Below are positions 57,853 through 64,000 of a stretch of DNA of 64,000 nucleotides, piece after piece. This DNA comes from JAGWRA01 sp963711505 (GTDB lineage Bacteria > Acidobacteriota > Vicinamibacteria > Vicinamibacterales > CAVVIG01): the NCBI GenBank assembly GCA_963711505.1, contig CAVQEJ010000001.1, positions 558,001 to 622,000 on the forward strand. Reading direction: 5' to 3'. The first letter of the stretch is position 1; every line of letters starts with the position of its first letter. A program made the position numbers and the translations under genes. The notes under the pieces are model-generated. The model ran no database searches and was not told the origin of the DNA. It was given only the letters and a program-made list of their open reading frames with translations.

Positions 57853-59644
57853 CGGCGGTGACTCAGGCTCCACACATATGCCGCCACCGCCTTCACCTGC
57901 TCGGGCGTGAGCTGCGCGCCACCCATCGGCGGCATCGGGCTCCGATAGTTCTTCGGCTGTGGCACGCCGTCGGCGATCGCCTTCGCGATCCCGGCGTAGC
58001 TGCCGTCGCTCCACAGCCACCTGTTGCTCGTCAGATTCGGACCGAGCGGCGTCCCCTGGGCATTCCCTCCGTGGCAGCCGGTGCAGCGAGGCGCCGCCCA
58101 CCTGGCCGCGGTAGATCCGCTCTCCGAGCGCCACCATTGCGCGCGTGGCCCCTTGCGGAACCGGAAGGGTCGCCGCTTCACGGCCGGCGTTCGGATGCGT
58201 GCCTTCCGGCGGATTCTCGCCGGCTGTCGTCGTTCCGCCTGCGGGAGCCGTCAGGCTCGGGCCATGGGTAATGCTCGACGTGTCGAACGACCCTCCGCGG
58301 TAGGTGATCCGATAGATGCGTCCGCGGACATCGTCGGAAACGTAGAGTGCGCCGTCGGGCCCCACGGCGAGGCCGCTCGGACGATGGGTGGCGCCCTGCG
58401 GCGTCTTGACCGCGCCGGCGAAGCCGTCGGCGAAGATCTCATACGCGCCGGACGCCTGCGTGCCGGACAGCGGCTGGAAGACGACGTTGTAGCCGCCCTG
58501 CGGATAGGGCGCCCGGTTCCAGGAGCCGTGAAACGCGATGAAGACCCCGTTGCGGTACCGCTCGGGAAACTGCGTCTTGTCGTAGTGCACGAGATCGTTC
58601 GGACCCCAGTGCGCGGGGAAGGCGGCCACCGGCCCGATCTTGTCCGCGCAGACGCCGATCTTCCTGCCGTTGCCGCCGTATTCCGGCGCGAGCACGAGCT
58701 TCTGGACGAACTGATCGTAGTAGCACTCGGGCCAGCCGTAGTCGCCGCCCGGCTTGACCAGCAGCAGCTCTTCCGCCGGGAGCGTGGCTTCCTGATCGGG
58801 TCTGTAGAACTGCGGCCAGTTCGCGTGCAGCTGATCGCGTCCGTGCTGCGTCGCGAAGAGATGGCCCTCCCCGTCGAACGCGAGGCCCTCGGCGTTGCGG
58901 ATGCCCGTGGCATACCGCCCGGCCGGGGAGAATGCCTGGTCCGTCTTGTTCGCGTCGTACCGCCAGATGCCTCCACGCGTCTCGAGCTGCGTGCAGGGCA
59001 CCAGACCCGGTGACTGCGGCGCCCGGTTCTTCTCCTGGCACGAATTGCTCGGCGTCGCATCGTCGACGTACATCATCCCGTGCGACATCGATGATGAACG
59101 GATGCATCGGGTGATCGCCCGTCAGCGGCAATCCCGAGACGCACCGTGATGCCCGCGCCGATCCCGGGCGCAATCGAGCCCGGCGTCAGCGGATATCTTC
59201 GCGATCCGATCGTTGATCTCGGCGTAGACCGCATTCTTGTAGAGCGCGATGCCGACGCCTCCCGCGCCGCCCATCTGCGGCGTCTCGCCGAAACGCTCGA
59301 CCACGTCGGCCTTCCCGTCGCCCGTCGTGTCCTGGAGCGCCACGAGGAATCCACCCGGGTGAGGAGGCCGGTTGCCGTAGTAACGGCCGGACCACGTGTT
59401 CACGTACACGACACCGTCGGGCGCAACGACCATGTGGCGGGCGTGGCCGATGCCGTCGGCAAAGACCGTGGCGCAGAAGCCTTTCGGCAGCTTCAGGCCG
59501 CTGTCGTCGCTCGGGCAGGCCGCCGTGGCGGAGGGCCTGGAACGAGTTCAGGGAGCGGGCGCGCGTGAAGACGGCCGGCGCGTGGGCGGCCAGCAGGAGC
59601 GACAGCAGGGCGAAGAACGCGGGTAATGCATGGCGCCTGTTCAT
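57849..59644 (-). CDS. Secreted PQQ-type sugar/sorbosone dehydrogenase with C-terminal cytochrome c (several frameshifts)
   Basis: About 598 residues from ATG 59644 behind AGGGAGA. Signal peptide MNRRHALPAFFALLSLLLAA. The propeller domain is of the soluble glucose/L-sorbosone dehydrogenase type: LPKGFCATVFADGIGHARHM, GDHPMHPFIID, RNAEGLAFDGEGHLFATQHG, KPGGDYGWPECYYD, FIAFHGSWNRAPYPQGG, RPSGLAVGPDGALYVSDD. The last 80 residues are a c-type cytochrome: CTGCHGGNAQGTPLGPNLTS and a distal Met in PMPPMGGAQL. Electrons from sugar or aldehyde oxidation could pass directly to the heme. Frame changes near 59520, 59210, 59150, 59090 and 58095. The next methyltransferase gene is 9 bases upstream. Confidence 0.8.
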
Positions 59645-59653
59645 ACGTTCTCC

Positions 59654-60196
59654 CTAGGGGTTCATCCGAAACGCCACCATGTGTTCGAGCGGAAGGATCT
59701 CGACGTGGGTGAAGCCGGCCTGACGGGCGAACTGTTCGACCTGCTCGTTCGACAGCCGGTGATGGAGCGGCGGGCCCATTTCCTCGTCCCGGTACGGCCA
59801 CTCGAGGACGACGACCCGCTGCCGGGCCAGTCGTCTGGCTTCCTTCAACGCCCCGACCGCATCGTCGGTCTCGTGCAGGACGTGACCCAGGAAGACGACG
59901 TCGAAGGCCTTGTCCGGGAACGGCGGCGCCTCGGCCGGCGCCGTCACGAACCGGGCGGCCGGCACCTGGGCAGAGGCGGCTGCCACCATGTCGGGGTTCA
60001 CGTCGACGCCGGACGTCTCGATGCCGCGCGCGACGAAGGCCTCGGCGAAGACGCCGGTGCCGGTGCCGACGTCGAGTGCCTGCCGCACCGTGATCCCTTC
60101 GAGACACAGGTCGACGACCCGATCCACTTCCAGCCGCGCCAGCCGCTCGGGCGCCCGCAGGCGGTCGGGGTCGCGATGAAATCGCCGTTCGTTCAT
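59654..60196 (-). CDS. Class I SAM-dependent methyltransferase
   Basis: 180 residues, cytosolic. Motif I is ALDVGTGTGVFAEAFVARG, motif II GVDVNPDMV, then FVTAPAEAPPFPDKAFDVVF with the usual post-II and III motifs, matching UbiE/Methyltransf_11-like enzymes. Substrate unknown. Nine bases separate its stop from the next start, so it probably shares a transcript with the dehydrogenase gene downstream. The start has no SD and lies 12 bases from a heptamer array. Confidence 0.85.
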   Translation of the reverse strand: MNERRFHRDPDRLRAPERLARLEVDRVVDLCLEGITVRQALDVGTGTGVFAEAFVARGIETSGVDVNPDMVAAASAQVPAARFVTAPAEAPPFPDKAFDVVFLGHVLHETDDAVGALKEARRLARQRVVVLEWPYRDEEMGPPLHHRLSNEQVEQFARQAGFTHVEILPLEHMVAFRMNP

Positions 60197-60208
60197 GGCG
60201 GGAACTCT

Positions 60209-60311
60209 GAGGAATTGAGAATTGAGAATTCAGAATCGGCGACAGACGCGCCGCACGGTGCCTCGGCGCGTCTGTCTCCTTTCTACCTTCTCAATTCTAC
60301 ATTCTCAATTC
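60209..60311. repeat. Facing heptamer arrays around a perfect hairpin
   Basis: Left array GAGGAAT, TGAGAAT, TGAGAAT, TCAGAAT (60209-60236); right array TACCTTC, TCAATTC, TACATTC, TCAATTC (60284-60311). Between them is the 13-bp stem-loop listed next. The element fills the gap between the methyltransferase and the third ADOP gene. Confidence 0.85.
60241..60276 (-). terminator. Perfect 13-bp stem-loop inside the heptamer pair
   Basis: GACAGACGCGCCG (60241-60253), loop of 10, CGGCGCGTCTGTC (60264-60276). Downstream of the ADOP stop on the minus strand. Confidence 0.75.
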
Positions 60312-60315
60312 GACT

Positions 60316-62757
60316 TCATTCACTCCTCAAGGCCACCATCGGATCGACCCGCGCGGCACGGCGGGCGGGAATCCAGGCGGCGGCGAGCGACACGACGGCC
60401 AGCAGGAGGGAGACGGCCACGAGCGTCAGCGGGTCGTCGGGTGAGATGCCGAACAGCAGGCTCCGCAGCAGCCGGGTCAAGGCCAGCGCGCCGGCGAGCC
60501 CGGCGATGACGCCGCCGGCCGTCAGCAGCAGCCCCTCACCGATCACCATCCGGATGACGTCGCGTTCGGCGGCGCCGATGGCCATGCGGACACCGATCTC
60601 GCGCGCCCGCTGGGCGACGCCGTACGCGAGCACGCCATAGATGCCGACGAAAGCCAGCAGCAGCGCGAAGCCGGCGAACAGACCGAGCAGCGTCATCTCG
60701 AAGCGCCGCGTCACCACCGACGACCCGATCACGGCGTCGAGCGACTGCACGTCGGAAACCGGGAGCTGCGGATCGAGGGCGTGAACCGCGGCGACGGCCT
60801 GGCGGGCGAAGCCCGCGGGATCGCCCTTCGTGCGGATCGTGACGCTCATTTCCTCCACGGCCTCCTGGCTGTGCGGCACATAGAGCTCCGGGCCGTCTTC
60901 CTTGTCGAGGCTGCGCGCATGCACGTCGCCCACGACGCCGACGACCTGCCGCTGCTCGACGTGCGGGCTCTTCGAGATGCCGGCGCCGACGTGGATCCAC
61001 TGGCCGACCGGATCGCCATCCGGCCAGTAACGCCGCGCGGCCGCCTCGTTGATGATGACGACCGGCGTCGTGTCGGCGCCGTCGCTGGCGGCGAACGTCC
61101 GCCCGCGCCGCAGCGGGATGCCGAGCGTGCGGAAGTAGCCCGGTGTGGCGACTCGCAGACTCGCTTCCGGCTCGTCGTCCGGCGAGACGGGGCGGCCGAT
61201 GATCCGGAACGACGAGTAGGCGCCCATCCCCGTCGTCATCGGCAGGCCGAACACCGCGCCCGCCCGCTCGACGCCCGGCTCGGTCTGGAGCCGGTCGAGC
61301 AGGCGGGTGAAGAAGTCGTCAATCCGCGCGGGAGTGCCATAGGTCGACTCGGGCAGCGTCAGCTCGAAGGTCAACACGTGATCGGGATTGAACCCGGGAT
61401 CGACCTGCTGCAGCGCCGCGAAGCTGCGGATCAGCAGGCCGGCGCCGGCCAGCAGCATCAGCGCGAGGGCCAGTTCGCCGGCGACGAGCAGGCGGCGTGT
61501 CCGCTGGCCGCCGCCGGTGACGCTTCGTGACGAGGCCTTCAGGTGCTCGTTCGGGTCGGTGCGGCTGATGTGCAGCGCCGGCATGAAGCCGAACAGCAGG
61601 CCCGAACCGATCGAGATCGCGAGTGTGAACAGCAGCACGTCGCCGTCGACCGAAACCGCCTGGAGCTGCGGCAGATCGGTCGGGGCGAGGCGGACCAGCA
61701 GGTCGGTGCCCCACAACGCGAGCAGCAGCCCCAGGAGACCGCCGGCCACGCCTACGAGGAGGCTCTCCACCAGCAGCTGCCGGATCAGCCGTCCGCGGCT
61801 GGCGCCCAGCGTCGTCCGGATCGACATCTCTCCCTCGCGGGCCGCCGCCCGGGCGAAGAAGAGGTTCGCCACGTTCACGCAGGCGATGAGCAGCACGAGG
61901 CCGACGGCGCCGAGCAGGATGAGCAGCGCCGGCCGCGTGCTCCCGACGAGCCGCTCATGGAGCGGCATGAGCTCGACGCGCCAGTCCTTGTCGTTCCTGG
62001 GATACGCGGTGGCCAGGCGGGCGGCGACGCTGTCGATCTCCGCCTGCGCCTGCTGCGGCGACACGCCGTCGCCCAGGCGCGCCAGCACCTGGATCCACTG
62101 CGCGCCACGCTGTGAGGGATCGATCTGGTGCGGCGTGAAGACGAGCGGTCGCCAGACATCCGCCGCCATCGGCATCGTCAGGCCGCGCGGCGCGACGCCG
62201 ACGACCGTGCACGACTTGCCGTCGATCTGGATCGTCTGACCGACGACGTCCGAGCGGCCGCCGAAGCGCTGCTGCCAGAGCGCATAGCTGAGGATCACCG
62301 ACGTCCCGCCGTTCTTCTCGTCGTCGGGGGCGAACGCCCGTCCGCGGACCGGCGAGGCGCCGAGCACCTGGAAGAAATCCGTCGACACCAGTACTTCGAG
62401 GACCCGCTCCGGATCGCCGCCGCCGGTCAGGTTGACCTGTTGCGGCGTGTACGCCGCCGACCCCTTCAGCGTTCTCGCGTCGCTCGTCAGATCGCGGAAG
62501 TTGATCGGTGAAAACCACGGATTGGATGCCGGCGTCGCCTGTTCCGCGTGCCCGACGCCCGCTGAGGTCGTCTTGCTGGCCAGCAGCACCATCAGCCGAT
62601 CGGGCTGGCTGATCGGCAGCGGCTGCAGCAGCACGCCGTTGACGACCGAGAAGACCGCCGTGTTGGCGCCGATACCGAGCGCAAGCGTGAGAATCGCCAC
62701 GGCGGCAAACCCTGGGTGCTTCCAGAGGAGACGGAGGGCGTAGCGGAGGTCGGACAT
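60316..62757 (-). CDS. ADOP-type ABC transporter permease, third copy
   Basis: 813 residues from ATG 62757 (MSDLRYALRLLWKHPGF) with GAGGT upstream. Intact. It has the duplicated FtsX/MacB architecture: first helix AILTLALGIGANTAVFSVV, periplasmic domain with VSTDFFQVLGASPVRGRAF, core ACVNVANLFFARAAAREGEM, second-half core GIYGVLAYGVAQRAREIGVR, end RRAARVDPMVALRSE. No ATPase or PadR regulator lies nearby, fitting the orphan status of the family. It may export or mechanically act on a cell-envelope substrate; the substrate is unknown. Its leader carries a heptamer array and a sigma-54-like element as in the copy at 47654. Confidence 0.92.
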   Translation of the reverse strand: MSDLRYALRLLWKHPGFAAVAILTLALGIGANTAVFSVVNGVLLQPLPISQPDRLMVLLASKTTSAGVGHAEQATPASNPWFSPINFRDLTSDARTLKGSAAYTPQQVNLTGGGDPERVLEVLVSTDFFQVLGASPVRGRAFAPDDEKNGGTSVILSYALWQQRFGGRSDVVGQTIQIDGKSCTVVGVAPRGLTMPMAADVWRPLVFTPHQIDPSQRGAQWIQVLARLGDGVSPQQAQAEIDSVAARLATAYPRNDKDWRVELMPLHERLVGSTRPALLILLGAVGLVLLIACVNVANLFFARAAAREGEMSIRTTLGASRGRLIRQLLVESLLVGVAGGLLGLLLALWGTDLLVRLAPTDLPQLQAVSVDGDVLLFTLAISIGSGLLFGFMPALHISRTDPNEHLKASSRSVTGGGQRTRRLLVAGELALALMLLAGAGLLIRSFAALQQVDPGFNPDHVLTFELTLPESTYGTPARIDDFFTRLLDRLQTEPGVERAGAVFGLPMTTGMGAYSSFRIIGRPVSPDDEPEASLRVATPGYFRTLGIPLRRGRTFAASDGADTTPVVIINEAAARRYWPDGDPVGQWIHVGAGISKSPHVEQRQVVGVVGDVHARSLDKEDGPELYVPHSQEAVEEMSVTIRTKGDPAGFARQAVAAVHALDPQLPVSDVQSLDAVIGSSVVTRRFEMTLLGLFAGFALLLAFVGIYGVLAYGVAQRAREIGVRMAIGAAERDVIRMVIGEGLLLTAGGVIAGLAGALALTRLLRSLLFGISPDDPLTLVAVSLLLAVVSLAAAWIPARRAARVDPMVALRSE

Positions 62758-62767
62758 GTGGTGACCT

Positions 62768-62804
62768 CTGTAACGGAGAACGTGGAACGAAAGGGACGAA
62801 GAAC
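62768..62804. repeat. Heptamer array in the third ADOP leader
   Basis: CTGTAAC, GGAGAAC, GTGGAAC, a 9-base unit GAAAGGGAC, GAAGAAC on the plus strand. Same unit family as 41197 and 47685. Confidence 0.7.
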
Positions 62805-62829
62805 GACGAGTTGAGAGTTCGGAAGTTCC

Positions 62830-62845
62830 TTCAAGCCACGTGCCA
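62830..62845 (-). promoter_or_regulatory. Sigma-54-like element upstream of the third ADOP gene
   Basis: Minus strand TGGCACGTGGCTTGAA: the -24 box TGGCACG is exact, and the -12 box is TTGA rather than TTGC. Distance to the start codon is 73 bases, close to the 68 seen for the other ADOP gene. Confidence 0.5.
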
Positions 62846-63168
62846 GCAGGGGCGAGGCCGCACCGCGGGTTTCTCTGGCAAACGGGCCGGGTGGCGCTCC
62901 GAGCGGGCTGCCTGCTGTCCGGATCCGGGATCCGGTCTGCCGGAGCCGGACGCCCGTCGTCGTTCGACGATTCCGGTCGTATCGCCACGCCGGCCGTGCC
63001 GTCACGGGCGGACACGAAAGAGAGGATGCCGATGTCGACAGGTATCAGGAAGGCGGTGCGGACGGCGTGGGGCGGCCTGGCATGCGGATCGCGATCGTCT
63101 CGCTCGTGCGGTGACGGAGACGGAGGGCTGTCAGGCTCCTCGCGCCTCCGTCGGCGGGGCGGCGCCGC

Positions 63169-63648
63169 CTAGCCGGCGGCGCCCTTCGTCTGGTTGGACA
63201 GATAGTTCTGAATGCCCATCTGGGCGATCTGGTCGCGCTGCATCTCGGCCCAGTCGACGTGGTCCTCTTCCATCTTCAGGATCTTGGCGAGCAGGTCGGC
63301 CGTCGCCTGGTCGGACGCCTTGCGGGCGATCTCGATCGCCGCGTTGTAGGCGATCACGGCGTCCTTCTCCGCGTCCGCGTCGTTGCCGATCATCTCCTGC
63401 ACGTTCTTGCCGATCTTCATCGGGTTGAGCTTCGAGACGGTCGGTGAGCCCTCGAGGAAGATGATGCGCCGGATCAGCCACTCGGCGTGGTGCATCTCGT
63501 CCATGGCCTGGCGCTCGATGGCCTCGTGCAGCTTGCCGTAGCCCCAGTTCTCGCACAGCTCGGCGTGCACGACGTACTGGTTGATGGCGGTCAGCTCCTC
63601 CGCCAGCATCTTGTTGAGCACGTCGATGACTTTCGCGTTGCCCTTCAT
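63169..63648 (-). CDS. bfr: Bacterioferritin
   Basis: 159 residues from ATG 63648 behind AAGGGGG. A cytosolic iron-storage protein that assembles into 24-mers. Four-helix ferritin fold with the diiron ligands in place: Glu in MLAEELTAINQY, Glu and His in DEMHHAEWLIRR, Glu in DADAEKDAVIAY and Glu/His in KMEEDHVDWAEMQ. The Met just before the HHAE motif matches the heme-ligating Met of bacterioferritins. Length is normal. Its promoter probably lies in the 63.65-63.85 kb gap (a TACAAT on the minus strand at 63804-63799). Confidence 0.93.
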   Translation of the reverse strand: MKGNAKVIDVLNKMLAEELTAINQYVVHAELCENWGYGKLHEAIERQAMDEMHHAEWLIRRIIFLEGSPTVSKLNPMKIGKNVQEMIGNDADAEKDAVIAYNAAIEIARKASDQATADLLAKILKMEEDHVDWAEMQRDQIAQMGIQNYLSNQTKGAAG

Positions 63649-63995
63649 GTGTCCCCCTTGCCGTTGTCCGTCCCGGTGCGTCTCCCGGGGATGGTCGTCC
63701 GATCTCCGGCTCGCCGCCAATGAAGAATCGCCCGTCCCGGTGCCGCGGCGCACGCGGAGAGCGTTCGGGGCATCGAGCGCCTCGAGGAGTGAAGGGAAAT
63801 TGTACCCGTTCTGCCCGCCTTCAGGCGAATAGCAGCGTTTCGAGCGTGGCCGTCAGCCAGTCGCCGGGCCGTCCGGCCATTATCAACTAGAGTAGTGCCA
63901 CATTCATGGAACCCCGGCGCGCGGCCGGGCGCGACGATCGCGCGACGCCGCCGGGGCACGCACCGGCCGAGGAGCCGGACAGGAGAGACGCAGAG
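63649..63995. other. Intergenic region upstream of bacterioferritin
   Basis: About 347 bases. A -10-like TACAAT (minus, 63804-63799) may drive bfr with a leader of about 145 bases. An AT-rich patch near 63880-63905 may hold a plus-strand promoter. No gene seen. Confidence 0.4.
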
Positions 63996-64000
63996 ATGAG
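63996..64000 (+). CDS. Start of a gene running off the window end
   Basis: ATG at 63996 follows AGGAGAG by about ten bases, a convincing translation start. Only the first codon and two more bases are inside the window, so the product cannot be named. Confidence 0.4.

Larger units (their letters stand above)
62758..63168. other. Intergenic region upstream of the third ADOP gene
   Basis: 411 bases. Holds the ADOP leader with heptamers, the sigma-54-like element and, beyond about 62850, GC-rich sequence with no gene recognised. A weak frame after GAGAGG near 63027 (MPMSTGIRKAV) has no supporting evidence. Confidence 0.4.

Noticed and set aside
62840..63172. A 110-codon plus-strand frame between ADOP and bfr
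   Set aside because: Low-complexity Gly/Arg/Ser sequence without domain or SD at its start.
63645..63959. A 104-codon minus-strand frame upstream of bacterioferritin
   Set aside because: No SD, composition typical of GC-rich noncoding, overlaps the bfr promoter region.

Overview
The window is about 64 kb of GC-rich DNA. Its gene set points to an Acidobacteriota genome, most likely class Vicinamibacteria. The clues are three large ADOP-type permeases (acidobacterial duplicated orphan permeases) plus the relic of a fourth, a winged-helix/TolB sensor protein, a VPS10/BNR propeller protein, an S10 carboxypeptidase, a CehA-type hydrolase, DUF3014, and many secreted repeat proteins. This assignment is inference; there is no rRNA or marker gene here. 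No tRNA, rRNA, CRISPR array or complete transposase was found.

Layout. 1-4.8 kb: the end of an M14 peptidase, a small membrane protein, then a plus-strand electron-transfer group (heme lipoprotein, two His-containing four-helix membrane proteins, Tat-exported Rieske protein). 4.8-17 kb: minus-strand housekeeping and sensory genes (methyltransferase, PH-domain protein, ACT protein, peptidoglycan-binding protein, hybrid histidine kinase, flavin amine oxidase, VPS10-like protein, SRPBCC, DsrE). 17-30 kb: FAH-family hydrolase, YIP1 protein, two secreted proteins (one with four 234-bp MBG repeats), winged-helix/TolB protein, a molybdenum hydroxylase pair and an S10 peptidase. 30-37 kb: small minus-strand genes, including a signal-peptide methyltransferase, tag glycosylase and an SDR/DUF2867 plus SRPBCC pair. 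37-48 kb: fused 2-oxoacid dehydrogenase E1, MFS transporter, beta-helix protein and two ADOP permeases. 48-64 kb: a DsbA-like protein coupled to a Cys-rich M19 dipeptidase with Ig-like repeats, a TolB-CehA-cyclophilin fusion, a P450, a PQQ-type dehydrogenase with cytochrome c, a third ADOP permease and bacterioferritin.

The most unusual signal is a family of intergenic arrays built from 7-base units that differ in sequence from locus to locus (GTAGAAC, AATGGGC, GAGAATT, GTAGCCC, GTGCGAC and others). At least ten arrays occur, often as facing inverted pairs that fill the gap between genes, overlap stop codons or flank a perfect stem-loop. One inverted pair encloses the C-terminal remnant of a four-helix-bundle (S23/Avd-like) protein, so the arrays may mark insertion or excision scars of a minimal mobile cassette.

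Reading caution: many genes are broken by single-base frame changes (roughly 35-40 in the window) although the coding signal continues uninterrupted in the new frame. Most are probably sequencing or assembly errors. Such genes are annotated here as one feature across the frame changes, with approximate breakpoints.
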